This document shows positions 24,151 through 36,180 of a stretch of DNA of 64,000 nucleotides, piece by piece. Position 1 is the first letter of the stretch, and every line of letters begins with the position of its first letter. The stretch lies in contig OZ234498.1 in the NCBI GenBank assembly GCA_965153455.1, positions 1,550,001-1,614,000 on the forward strand. Direction: 5' to 3'. Under the pieces are notes generated by a model. That model worked only from the letters and a program-made list of their open reading frames with translations, ran no database searches and was not told the DNA's origin. The position numbers and the translations under genes are program-made. Source of the stretch: Sphagnum compactum. Lineage: Eukaryota; Bryophyta; Sphagnopsida; Sphagnales.

Positions 24151-25122
24151 CACTAAAGGAAAAGCAAGAATAAATGGTAATTGACAATGTTAAATGAGTT
24201 TCAAGTAAATCGATTCAAAGGTAGGCAAAAAAACAATTTGCACTTTTCATCACAAAGCAAAAGGAATCCATAAATACAAATGGGGTTAAAAAAGACCCCA
24301 ATGGAAGGTGAAGGGGGTCCACCTCTAACACCCAAGCCCAAGCCGCAGGAAGGGAAAAAAGGTTAAAAGCGAAACTGAAAGGCAAGAAAAACCATTTGAG
24401 GAAAAAACTTGAAAAGCTTGGCAATGATATTGATGATGAGACATGCCACGATAGGAAAAAAAGCACCACACCCAAAACATGGAACATCACATTTGGCCCC
24501 ATTCTTACCACTGAGGGAAGAAGTGGGCCCAACCTAACAACTACTTTGAGGGTCGCACTCGAAAGGGGGGGGGGGGGGAGAAGTGGAAACAAAGGCTAAA
24601 ATCAACATAGGGGGGAGGGGGGAAGGAAAGCACTGAAACATTGGCAAATAAGGGACATAACACCCCAAAAAAAAAACTTGGAAATAAAAACCACCACCAC
24701 CTCCCCTTCGAGGGCCCAAAAAAAATGACGAAGAAACTAGGAGGCAAAAGCCATACCCCCTCACCCCGCCCCCCCCCCCCCCACCCCCAAAGGAAAAAAA
24801 AAGGGCCCCAACAACTCACAAATTCAAACTAAGAACTTGAAAACTTGAAAAAAGTTGTTTGCAGGAAGAAAATTGTTTTCTACACAATGTAGTTCATCAC
24901 ACAAGAACCACATAATAGCTAAGTTCCCCCCCTTCTCTCTCGCGCCAGCCAACAGCACCGCTTCTGTTGTTGTTGCTTTTTAAAAAAAAGAGCTTGTTGA
25001 TGTTAAATTAATTACATGTGGCATTGAGCTTGCACAATAATTTGCTCGTGGGCTTGTTTCTCGAATGTTTGGGCAATTGCACCAATTTACAAGCTCTATT
25101 CTTGTACGCTGTCCCGTAGCAA
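24151..25122. other. Low-complexity flank with poly-G and poly-C runs
   Basis: Contains poly-G (about 24565-24578), purine-rich AAAGGG blocks and poly-C (about 24770-24782). The open frames here on both strands are Pro/Phe or Gly/Lys low-complexity artefacts. It could be the 5' end of the LINE, but nothing coding is recognisable. Confidence 0.4.
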
Positions 25123-25749
25123 ACCACAGTGGTTAGTTATGTAGTAACAATCCACCTGCATTTACCTAGACCTAGTAACCACAACTAACTGCCTCACCTA
25201 CTCACCTATCTACAAAGTAATTTCCCTACCTAGTGACCTTTGATACTTTCCCACTTACATACCTAGTAGGTAGCTACTAGTTACTAGTTACTAGCAGAAG
25301 TGAGAAGTAGGATTTGTTTACAGGATACATTTTGGAGGTGGAACTTTGGTAACTCAGTTGTTGTTCATCTACAATGGAGTCATTCTGGGTCTCCCATGGA
25401 TAGCGCAATGCTAGGTCACATAGTCCCTTTAATCAGCTGGAAAAACCATGTTGAGTTCCTAGGATTATGTGACCCAGCATTTGCACCATCCATTGGAGAC
25501 TCGTATAACTCAATTGGAGATGAACTCCATTGGAAACCCAGTATGACTCAATTGTAGATGAACAGCTGAGTTATCAAGGTAAACCCTGCTACCTTCACCT
25601 CATATCACTTAGTAATTACCTATGTAATTGGTATCATAGGTAATTAAGTAGGGTATGTAAGTGGTTCCCATGTAGGTAATGAAGGCACTTAGTGGTTATT
25701 AGGTAGGTAGATCCATGTGGATGGGTAGCACGCAACTAACCACTGTGGT
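25123..25749. mobile_element. 627-bp foldback (long inverted repeat) element
   Basis: The outer 16 bp are perfect inverted repeats: ACCACAGTGGTTAGTT (25123-25138) and AACTAACCACTGTGGT (25734-25749). Inside, the arms stay complementary almost to a centre near 25436: ACTCAGTTGTTGTTCATCTA pairs with TAGATGAACAGCTGAGT, TGGAGTCATTCTGGGT with ACCCAGTATGACTCA, and GCAATGCTAGGTCACATA with TATGTGACCCAGCATTTG. It is non-coding, so it resembles a foldback transposon or large MITE. Similarity to the 19.1-19.4 kb repeat runs slightly past the right terminus. No clear target-site duplication was seen. Confidence 0.75.
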
Positions 25750-25929
25750 CAGGAATAGGAAAGTAATACAATGAGAAAAAGTTCTGCATGGTGAGGGGTT
25801 CATTCACTTTGCACTGTTTAAAGTGCTCTTTTTAGGTGTTACAATGGCCGCCAGTGGTTTCATTAGCTGAGTGGGCAGGTTGAGTTCTTAGCTTTTGGCG
25901 CCCCCCCCATTGTGAGATGGTTTGTTAGA

Positions 25930-26223
25930 CTTGCCTAACAAGGCAAGGATATTGTGTTTAGATTCATTATAGAGTATAGTAGCTTAAGGGATTTTGGCCC
26001 CTAGGTAGTAATAGGTTTATTTTTATATGAGGATTTTCGAACGATGATATTTTGGCTTGTGTTGAAGCTTGAGATTAGTCACAGAGTTATAATATCTTGA
26101 AGGATTTTGGTTTATTTTAGAGGATTTTTTGAAGATTAGTATTTTGCATGGTGAAATATTTGAGTTTCCATAATTCTTCTTTTGCCTTAAGATACGTACT
26201 TTTTCAGATAAATGGCAAGGCCA
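25930..26223 (+). mobile_element. Small TIR element R1, copy a (MITE-like)
   Basis: About 294 bp, one of three copies (others at 49291-49585 on - and 62475-62760 on +). Shared landmarks are CAAGGATATTGTGTTTAGAT at the left, then GGATTTTGGCCCCTAG, CTTGTGTTGAAGCTTGAGAT, TATAATATCTTGAAGGATTT and CATAATTCTTCTTTTGCCTT. The right end GGCAAGGCCA is the reverse complement of the left end TGGCCTTGCC preserved in copy c, giving roughly 10-bp terminal inverted repeats. It has no coding capacity. Confidence 0.75.
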
Positions 26224-29200
26224 CAGTGTGACACAGCCCTTGTTTCCTCTCTCTTAGCAATGAATGTTTTTCATTTCTGCCATTTGAAAACTAAGCAAAA
26301 TCTCCTTTTAGCATCTCTTGGTTGTTGAGAAGTCCATTTTCCAGATGCAGCAACCCTAGTAGTTCCACAAAACTAACAACTTGTTTGTCCCAACAATCTT
26401 CACCTGGTATCATCATATGTGGACTGCAGACACGGAAATAGATCTGAAAATTGTCAACTAAACATGTTTGGGTTATGATCCCAAAGAGAAACAAGAGAGC
26501 TTTTACCTCTTGAATTTTCAATTTAAACTTTACTTTTGACTTCACAACCTCGATGAATGAATTCTGATCTACACTTTTGCATGTTGAGATCCCAACATGG
26601 TGACAAAATGTCACAAAATTCAAGGTGTATGATGTTTATGTTCTGTGCCTGTTTTAGTGCTTGCCACTTCCGCTGTACTATACAATCACAGGAAGAAGCC
26701 AAGTGGTGGGTTTGCCCTGGAACCCAAAAGGAGTTCCAAAATTATATTTTCAAATTATTTGTATTGAGGTTTAGCATTTGCATTTAGATTGCGAGTGAAG
26801 ATACTAGGTGAATGTGCATTCAAGGATTCAGTTTGAAGATTCATTACCTCAAAAAAATAATATATATATATAGAGTTTCCATCGCAAACATCTCCGTATT
26901 AACTATTAACCAACATAATTGAACATCATGTTAATGTTGCACTCCCTTTTTAGCATATTGACTCTAGTACTAGGAAGAGTAGATTCATCTATTTCTAGAT
27001 AATGAAGCAACATTTAATGCTTTTTGTTTAAGAGATTTAAAGGTTCCGTATCAAAATCTACGCATGCATAACATAATAAGTATTGGCTTCTTTGGATAAA
27101 ATCTTAATCTCAAAAAAATTACAAGTGTAAAATATCTCAAAGTTCAAGTCATTGTGAGCATAAAAGTGCAAACCTATCATATATAGTTATGTGTGACCAC
27201 TTAATAGTTAGAGTTTTATCTTTTTCACCTAAAAATACAATTGATAATTTCTACATTTCTTGGGTCAAACCCCAAAACAAAAGGGCTATTCAAATTGAGT
27301 TAATAAACATTAGAAATTTCAATTATGTTAATGAAAGCACAAGATTAAGCATTATTTTCTCCAAGAAATACAATTTGCATGTGAGGTTTTTTTTGACATT
27401 TTTGTCCATCACTGAATTCAAACGGACAAGGTTTTGTTGTTTCATTGATTATGGTTGACAAAAGGTGGCACCCAAGACTCACATTTTCATTTCACATTGG
27501 CAACACTTTTGTAATTGAGAATTCAGCCAAATATGTTACGTCATTGTTTCCAATGTTTCGATTTCATAGTTTCATTTCATGTTTGGATTTTGATAATTTG
27601 TAATTGAAATTACAAAATCCCATAATGATTTTTGTGTTAATTTTTTTTTTCGTTTTTGTTTTTCTTTTGGGCTAATATATTTGTGCATGAAATGTCACAC
27701 ATAGTCAAATGTGACAACATGTGATTGTTTGTTGTAAATTTAACGTTATGATTCAAACCCCAACTGGTGACTAAATCATATAGTTGTCAATGTGATGTGC
27801 AAGTCATAATACATTTGTGAATTGGAAAGGATGATATGATGATCATCTGTTGTTGGTAGGCTTAGTCAAAGTCACCTATGTTTTTTATTTTTTCAATTTC
27901 TTAACGGAGCCAAAGTGGTGAGCATCCCTAGATAGATTTCGACTTAATTGGTGACACATTTTGAAAGAACCTAAAAATATTATAGCCAATACAAATGAAT
28001 GTGGTGACACCCCCCCCCCCCCCAATTCTATCACAATTTGGTGAATTTTTTGTCCAAAAGAAAACTTTTACCATAAATTTTTTTTTTCAAAAAATTGTGT
28101 CATCTTTTGGTGTGAAAAAGAAAGTTTGATTATAACCTCCCTTCCTTCGTTTCCATCTTAGGCCCAAAGAAAATATTTTCCAATTAGATTGTTATTTTTT
28201 CTTATTTAAGATGTCTAGGTGCATGTCAAAATATGATGCACGCTAAAATGTTTTCCCATCACACTAGCAACACATGCTAAGAGCTTGTGTATAATGTTGT
28301 TGCAGGTTGCAACCATTGGTGATTCATTTTCATTACTATCTTTCTTTGGCTTTAAGCATGTCTTAAGCAATGTTGATACTCCTTGCATGCCAGAGAATTG
28401 TCTATGATGAATGAGATGAAGGTTTCAAAAGTGGATGCCTTGTTTTTTTGGAAATAAAGGTTTATACCAATATCACAAAAGGTTGACTAAGAGATGATGA
28501 TAGAGTCAACTTATGCCTATTTGAGGGGTTATATCAAAATATGGCGTGTCTACTTATAAGTTTGGAATAACATGCACTTGGATTATGGAAAAAATAGTAG
28601 GTGATAATGCACAAGGTGAATGAATGTGGAAAAATGACCAAGCAAAAATACCTTATGACTTTATAGATGCATTTTAGGACAAATTGGCTAAAATGCATAT
28701 GAAAGTATGAGCCAGTTGCCATGCATGAATCTTGAGTTTTGCCATGTTATTAGTACAATGTGGATAAGGTGACCAATATTTTTGGAGCCAATATTGAAAA
28801 TTAAAGTTCATTCTTCAAACTAAACTTGCTTTCAAACTTGAATGTGAACTATTTGAACCAAGTGAAAGGTGCTTTGATGAGCCTTTGTATGCATCTTCAC
28901 ATTGTGATATTATGCTTTGCTTATTGAGACAAAATGCAGGGATAGAACTAGAAAATCCAAGTGATATTTGCATTGCTTTCAATTTTTGAGAAAAAGTGTT
29001 TTTTCGCATGTGTGACTTTCCTTTTCATTTTTCAATTGTTTTTGTGGAGATTGTGAAGTACCCAATTTTCAAAGCCAAAACCAAGGAAAGGATCATCTCA
29101 TTCCTTGTAAGAGTTTGCAAGTGAATGAACTTGTTTAGTGAAGTACCAAAATTTCGATTTTGAACTAGGTAAGGTGTCTTTGTCCCAATCCTTTGTATAG

Positions 29201-29954
29201 GAAGGAGAGGGTTATACCAAATAGCAGTTGATAGTATAACAGCTAGTGCCATATCAAACGACACCTAGGTTTTGATGTTATGTAGCACTAGTGGTGTGAA
29301 TTGATGACCAATCTTGTACTCTTTTAACAGACTTGCATTTAACACCAAGCATGACTGAGGATATCTAATGTGTTCACATCATGCTTGTGTCTTTCACTTT
29401 CTTGCAAATAGAAACACTAGGTACCACCATTACTGGAATACAGTGGGTATTCTATCTCCTTATGACACTCTACATGAACAACATACAGGCTGGAAGCAAG
29501 ACTTGATGTTTGGCACTATATTATGAACTTGGAAGGTACTAGAAATCTAGTTCCAATTGACACAGATTGGGGTGATGCAGCTTCCTGTCAGACAGATTGC
29601 TTGCTTCTTCTCTAACAGTAATCCATCTTCACTTCGGAAAATTCAGGGAGTGATAGACCAGGGGCAGCCATTTATGAGTAGCTAAAGCATATGAAACAAA
29701 CTGACAGCAAGAGGATTCTTTGATTCAGACTCAGTAAATTGCTTCTTTACCTTGTGTTGCTAAACAAGTAAATTTTGCCTGAAGCAAAACATGGCTGCAA
29801 AGAGTGACAAGAATGATTTCATATGGTACATGCAATTCAAGTATGGCTACCATGGACAAACTACCACTGAAAGACATGTCTATTTCCTATTTTATTTCAC
29901 CGTCTTGGGCAGACATGTGGCATTCAGTCGCCCTTGTCTCCATAGGATGAGATA
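26224..29954. other. AT-rich intergenic DNA, no gene seen
   Basis: No splice-bounded coding exon, RNA gene or repeat terminus recognised. It contains a short TA run (about 26858-26871), a poly-C tract (28010-28023) and several low-complexity open frames. The end near 29955 is the 3' end of the next gene, on the minus strand. Confidence 0.5.
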
Positions 29955-32900
29955 TCAGAAAGGTGACGATGTGACATTTTGTATGCTACTGTCAGGGCTT
30001 GAGTCCCAATTTTGGTATAGCAAAGCAGCTGCAGCACGAGCTGCTACAGAGGAGCTGTACTTCTTCCTCAATGATGCCAGCAATGCATCATGTGATTCCT
30101 GCATCACCCACATACAACCTCAACATGATCGACTATTTGGAGAAAAAATCAATAAGTCTCCAGATTATTCAATGTTCAGCCCAGGACAAAGACAAATTAT
30201 TTCCACCAAGCATGTCTAACACCATTTGCTAGCAAAGCCATACTTTATGAACTACTGCCCCAAAACACCACACAAGGAGTGCTAAATGCTAGTCCCACAA
30301 AGAATACAGGCAGCTAAAATGAACTCCTTGTGCACCAGTGTACAAAGAGAAATCAATATGCCAGAATCTATAGAGGCTTCCACAGGACCAGGGAAACTAA
30401 TCACCTTTAAAACCCGAACCTCCTCCTCCAGAGCAGCTGCTGCTTCTTTCTGAGAGCCACCCACCCAGACATTTAGCATCAGGAAGAAAGGCAATCACCC
30501 TTTTCTCACACCCCTAGAACACCAAGCAAGGTTTAAGAGCTGATGTAGACAGCTTAAGTCTCTATCCTAAATATCCATGAGATTATAGAGAAAACTCCAC
30601 AAAAGCACTTTGAAGGTAAGCATGGTGTCAGTTCCAACCAAGCCAAAACAAACACAAGAACAAATAGTGCAGTCACAACCTTGAGAATGTCACTCACAAC
30701 GTAACAGACTATCACCTTCATCATCAACAGCAGTGTCTAGCTGGTATCCTTCTCCACTGACTATATGAGCTCCCTACAATGGGTGTACTTAGGGCAGGAG
30801 CACCTCTTGAGTGCTAGCCAACATCATGACTGATTCTTCCTGTTGCTTCAGAAATATGGCAGAATCTCATGACACAGATTTTTGTATGATTACTGTTTGC
30901 CCCAAGTTGAGTGCACTTTCATTACATACTAAGTACACCCATTGTACTATGGACTATTTGTGTTTTAACTGCATACAGACCTGGCGACTGATTTTGACTT
31001 GCAACTCAAGACTCCGCTGTCGTTCCTCAGCAAGAGCACGCATTGCAGCCTGGCGATTCTGCTCTGCAGCCTTCACTGCTTTGCGCAACTCCTCCACACG
31101 ATCTCTCAAGTTTGCCTAGTCACCACCAGTGCACCCAGTGATAAGTGTCCAAATTAATGCACAAGCTTGTGCTCAGCAGCCTCATTCAACAAAGGTAAAA
31201 GGAGCCTCAAACCCTCTCAAGAACTCCTTGGTGGTAAGCATTCTTGCACTACCTGCAATGCCAGATGATTTTTGAAGACATCTGTCAAGAATGCCAATCA
31301 TGACTCTACTTACCTCATCCTTGGTTTGCTGGTCACCTCCATCTGCAATCCTGGACTTCCTTGCTGGTCCAGACATTGATGAGTCCAGCTTGCCCTGTGT
31401 CAGCCCTTCCCTTTTGGACCCTTGCCCTGCCTCTGATTGCAAGGCAGTCCTTGAGGATGTCTGTCCATTCACAGGCTTGTCAAGCAAAAGAGGTTCTTTA
31501 CGGCCTCGGGGAGTGAATAAAGCAGAGACAATGTTGCGAATGGCAGTAGGCAATGTTTCATGAGACTCAATATGTGGCACGATGCTCTTGCCAGCCTTTT
31601 GTGGCAAACTGACGCCACCTTCCCTTTTGATCTTTGAGTTAGATGGTTCCTCTTCTTGATTCCCAGCAGTCTTGGTATTCACCTGCTTTGTCGGAACCTG
31701 CTCTGCTGCATTGGCAACAGGGAGAGGTGGCTTTCTTGCTTTGGATGAAGCTTGTGAACTAGAGTTGGTGGAACCACGAAGCCCTGTAGGACTGTTCCTC
31801 AAGGCCAAATAACCTTGAGGTGAATCACCTAGAATCACCTGGCCATCATAGATGATAAGGCGATCTGTCTGACCAACAGCATCCACTGGACGCAGCTTTG
31901 ACTTGGCACGAAGCCGGTAATTGGGATACTTGGGCTCTTCCTCCTCCTCTTTTTGTACTGGACGATCCAACCCTGGAAACATGTGCAACTGCTTCCTGGT
32001 CTTAACAGGCCCACCTCCTCTCACATCATCACGCCAATGTGCTCTCATCACCCTCCGTCGAACAGGTTGTCCAGGTTGTCCTTTGAACAACCCAAGGACT
32101 GAATAGCCAAGTCCCAGCAGGCCTAGCACCACAGCGAAAAGTAGTCCAACCATACTGGCATTTCTTGGGAGGTGTTTCCACTCTGGTGCAGAGGAAATAG
32201 TTGAGAGAAGATCTAGAAAGAACAGCCATTCACACATAAATTTGTGTTATGAAAGTCAGCCCTATTTTATCACAAACATGTAATGCACACTGCACAGAAA
32301 AGAAGAATGAGGGAACATATAGGCCAAAAAACCTAAGGCGGTTGTAATAGGAGAGCAACAATGCAGGTGGAAAATTGTATTCAGAAAGAAAAGGAAGGAC
32401 TAACGTTACCTTGTGCACCCATGAGACGTAACAGCTCTGATACATGTATTCCAACTTGCTCCTCTCCAGCAGCTTTCAATCCTGATAGACTGTCTGTGAA
32501 GGAGGCCACAGGTTGCACATTGCTTTGCATGTCACTTCCACCTTCCTGCAATACAACAACCATTCATAAGTCTGTCCCACTTGCACTGTCTCCCATGTAC
32601 AATAGGAGATTAACCAAGAATTGTAGGTTTCCACCTAAGGAGAGCCCACATAACTACTACCTTTGGATAGGAACAAAGAAAGAATAAGACACAAGGGTTG
32701 CACTCAGTATTAGGTTAGCCAGCTTTTGCAGAGGATCTAAGGCAAATCCCACTTTTCCACAGCCACTAGCATCACAAAACAACACACAATGCCACCTCTT
32801 CAGCCCTTATGCTTCTGCTAAACACAAACTAGCTGATAGTCTGAGTGTTTACGCACTGATGATTCACAACTCTCAGCACAGAGATGCTTCCATAGGGCCT

Positions 32901-34333
32901 GCCGGGATGAGGAACCCCAGACACCAGTGCTTGGCACTCCATGCACCATCTGAAACTGCTGCAATGCCTCTGTTGTCTCTGGTCCAAAATACCTGCACAA
33001 ATTGATTTACAGCCACCAAATCCTAACATTAGAGGATTTGACTGCCTTTGCAATCAAGGTTTCAAGGGGAGAGAGACTTGTGAAGATAGCTTCCTGTAAA
33101 CAATGTGTATACACATCGGACAATGCAAGTAAAGGTTGCTTACGCTGTTAAGCAAGTTCGAGTAGGAAGATGGCCAAACCAGTACAATGCTCTCTGCACA
33201 AATGTAAAGAAAATCAACACGAGAGTCGGGTGGACAATTAGATCAACGAAAACAGAAAGCTCTGTGCAAAGGATAAATTCTAGGGCAACTAATGCATGTT
33301 TATTGCATTGGGAGAAACAATACTGCAAGCTGGGGTTCATCAACCCTAAAAACATCTCCCAATGAAAAACTGTCATACTTGCAAAGAAGAGGTCTTGTCC
33401 AAGATCATTTGTAGCCAAGTGCATGCAATTCTTAGGAGGTGTGGCATTTCCCTGAGAAACTGAATGGAGATCATCACCAAGCAAGCAAGCAGCCTGTGCC
33501 ATTGCATCCTCAACCCTCTCAACATCCTCTTTCTCTCCCAATCCAAAGGCTTTTCTGAGGAAACATGTGAAATTTAACTCAAAAAACAGAAAACACACAC
33601 ACACACACACACGCCCGCATGCTCGCACCTGCAGATCCAACACCTGAGGTCCAGAATCGCCTTCCCACATGTCTCCAGAGAATTTCAGCTCCTGAATCTT
33701 GGTAAGTTCTGACACAGGGATCTCATCCACCCTTGCACGCTTTCCTTTGTATTGTCGGCTCTGTGCTACCCTAGCCCCTGATTCGCATAATCCAAGCTTC
33801 TTGCACCACTGCTCTCTCTCATCATTAGATTCCTGCAGCGGCTCATTATCACGTATCCTGAGTCCCCGCACCTCGACCCCACGCAATTTCCCCCTTGCGG
33901 CAGCCTGCCGGCCCATAAATCGTTGCTGCTGCCCTTCTTCCATTTTCAGACCTTGACGAGCTTCAGTCCTTTCTCCCGAGCCCTGCATCATCTCTAACCT
34001 CATTTTTTCCGTGGCTCTGCTGCCCATGCCCTTTGCTCTGGCCACGGCACAGTCGCGCAACTCTGAAAACCTCATGCATCGCTGCTGCTGCTGCTGCTGC
34101 TGCCTCCTCAGCTTGGAAACAACTTTGCCCGAAGTACACACCACGCATGGTAATGAAGAGTTCTCCAAATTTACAAAACTCGTGGCAGACGACGACCCCT
34201 GCAAACCTTGTTGTCGTCCCAAATTGTTGTTCCCACCTTTACTACTGTACCTCCAAATTCGCTCTGTGCTCGAGGGAACGTAAGAATGGGTGGGCGCTGC
34301 TGCTGCTACATGCGCACGTAATTTGGCCACCAT
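29955..34333 (-). CDS. Probable plastid protein with peptidoglycan-binding-like domain, one TM span and coiled coil; eight exons
   Basis: Exons, in order: 34333-33629, 33193-33144, 32992-32857, 32545-32410, 32212-31314, 31115-30981, 30449-30405 and 30098-29955. All frames join (749 aa). Residues 1-60 are Ser/Ala/Arg-rich, like a chloroplast transit peptide. A polyQ run (about 77-83) comes from CAG repeats. About 220-289 form a PG_binding_1-type fold: WEGDSGPQVLDLQ, RALYWFGHLP, YFGPETTEALQQFQ, GVPSTGVWGSSSRQALW. A single hydrophobic span lies at 365-385 (GLLFAVVLGLLGLGYSVLGL). A long polar linker follows, then a coiled coil at 643-702 and a short tail. Domain use is reminiscent of plastid pTAC5, but TM and coiled coil differ and I assign no symbol. 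The ATG at 34333 has an in-frame stop upstream. The exon 3/4 junction has two equivalent solutions (see findings). Function unknown; plastid envelope or thylakoid location is inferred. Confidence 0.8.
33194..33628 (-). other. Stop-free, frame-preserving intron 1 (exitron-like)
   Basis: The intron between VLDLQ and RALYWFG is 435 nt, exactly 145 codons, and has no stop in the coding frame, so exon 1, the intron and exon 2 form one open frame. Splicing restores a canonical peptidoglycan-binding-like domain; retention would insert 145 hydrophobic residues into it. A CA microsatellite (about 33592-33612) sits 16 nt inside the donor. Confidence 0.6.
34081..34102 (-). repeat. CAG microsatellite coding for polyglutamine
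   Basis: A run of GCT units on the + strand, read as CAG on the minus strand, encodes seven glutamines near residue 80 of the peptidoglycan-binding-like protein, just after the presumed transit peptide. Such runs are length-variable. Confidence 0.8.
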
Positions 34334-35300
34334 TATGGCTTGCAGCTATGCGTTCAAATGCGAACATCTTCCCCGCCGCAAAATCAAGCTTAGTAGCTGC
34401 TGCTTCATATTCCTGAGCTGAAATGGCAACACATGAGCAGCCTAGTACTCGTCCTCCAATAACCACCACCAGCACTCTTCCTTAATGAAGAAACCCCGCA
34501 ACAGAAGTACGTCATGCTCCGAAGAAGTACTAGGTCTGAACTCTCACACGAACAGCCACTGGCGCCATTCATGTTCCAATTCTCAATCACAGCTTCCCAA
34601 AGTCGGATTGACTCCAAAACACATATCAGGGCATAATAAAACAACCCAAATTTCTTTCTCCAACAAAAACACTTCCTTCTCCACAAATCCTGCACCCAAA
34701 AAACCGAACCCAAAAGCTAGAGCCTTTGGGTTTGCTAGGCATGAAAAGCTACTAGTTATGCTTCTGGGAACATGATGTTTCTAGTTTCAACCCGAGCCCC
34801 GAATGCAACAACTGGTACTTGAAAATAGCGCCCCCATGGAACTTGGTGGTGGACAACTCAAAAAGGCCCTCCCTCTCAACTTCTCCTGCGAAAAAAAAAA
34901 AAGGGGGGGGGGGAAACAGCGCACTCCCCGAAGCTTAAATACGCACTTGAGGCAAAGCAATAAGCTTAGGTGTCATACACTCTAGCTTCACGACTGCACA
35001 CTACCCCTCCGCCGAGAGCTTGCAACCATGAGCTTGAATCCGAAGCCAAGGTACTGGCAACGACGACGACGAGAAGTTTAGAATTTTGCGCTAAGAGAAA
35101 ACCCACGAAGAATTCGTCACAGGAAAGCGTGGGTCTCTACCTACTTCGTCAGGAAGAAGACGAAGCGAAGAGACACGGGCACACCCACCCGGGAAAACGC
35201 TAGGTGGGCAAAACCCCTCCGGTAGCTGGCAAGAAAAAGGGCGGGAGCCAAAACTGACAAGGTAGTAGTAATACAGTAAAATCTCCAGTGCCAATATGGA
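34334..35300 (-). promoter_or_regulatory. Upstream region of the peptidoglycan-binding-like gene
   Basis: A GC- and CpG-richer interval with several short open frames on both strands, none recognisable. It probably holds the 5' leader and promoter of the minus-strand gene. A poly-A/poly-G junction lies at 34891-34913. No TATA box could be placed with confidence. Confidence 0.35.
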
Positions 35301-35779
35301 GAGGACAAGATGGGAATTTAACCGGGGGTTAAAAGTAAAGTTTTAGAACTAGGGTTTATCAGAAGGTAGAACGTAAAACCGTAACATGGAACTTTAGTAG
35401 GTCAGTAAGTTTCACTGGTGGGTCTGTAGTTTGATTAGTTAGAAATATATGGTTGTTGTGTAGAGGTTTTTGGTCGGTCGATTTTTGCCGGATTTAGCAG
35501 GTCCCTTTTTTTGCTCCCGTTCTTAAAATTAGAGGCTTCCACGTGCCATCGTCTTTTGGGACCTGGATTTGGTTACAAAGGTCTGTCTGTCCTATACTCG
35601 CAAAGCTTGGAAGTTGCCATTCAACTGTCAAAAAGAAAAAGAAAAAGTTGTCCTCGCAACTCCCTTACGTGACGTTAGTTTTTCGTACCTACCTTTCCCT
35701 CACATGGGAAACACTGAAATCCACCAAAAAAGAAAAGAGAGAAGAATAAAAAACAGAAGAGAAATTATAATTACTTCAT

Positions 35780-36180
35780 GCATGTACATGGCCACACCCC
35801 ACATCCATGGCTCAAACTTGAGCAAATGAGTAAACTCATGTCTGTCTGACCAGTCCCATGCAGCTAGTCACATTGGTACTACAAGAGCATGTACATTTCA
35901 TAACCGTAAGGTGTAAGCTATTGGATTCTTCTTGTTTTGTGCATAATTCTTCATTCCCAGTTTTGCATTTGATGCCTTACTGTGCCAAAACTGGCTGTTC
36001 TCACCTCCTAGTCGCCTGACTTTACAGATACCTTTAATGTGTATGCCCACACTCCTCATCCATGGCTCAAACGTGAGCACAGGAGTGAACTCTTGTTGAT
36101 CCGTCCTGTGATGGTCACATATGTACTACAAGAGCAGGGACACTTCATACCGGAAAGTAAGTTATTGGATTCTTCTATCA
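35780..36180 (+). repeat. Direct duplication of about 150 bp
   Basis: Segment 35780-35930 (CATCCATGGCTCAAACTTGA, then GGTACTACAAGAGCATGTAC and GCTATTGGATTCTTCTTG) recurs at 36037-36180 (CATCCATGGCTCAAACGTGA, ATGTACTACAAGAGCAGGGA, GTTATTGGATTCTTCTATC). The copies are in direct orientation about 257 bp apart and diverged by substitutions and small indels. Non-coding; it lies upstream of the peptidoglycan-binding-like gene. Confidence 0.65.

Noticed and set aside
24215-24819. Overlapping Pro/Phe-rich minus-strand frames
   Set aside because: They are translations of poly-purine, poly-G and poly-C tracts next to the dead LINE; no motif is visible.
26291-26623. Minus-strand frame near a TGGTATCA word resembling a copia primer-binding site
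   Set aside because: Only 8 bases of the expected TGGTATCAGAGC are present and no LTR, gag or pol similarity surrounds it.
33140-34333. A single 397-codon open frame as one exon
   Set aside because: Splicing at CAG/GTGCGA and TGTGCAG/AGAGC restores a canonical domain and continues in frame into six further exons. The unspliced form is listed only as a possible isoform.
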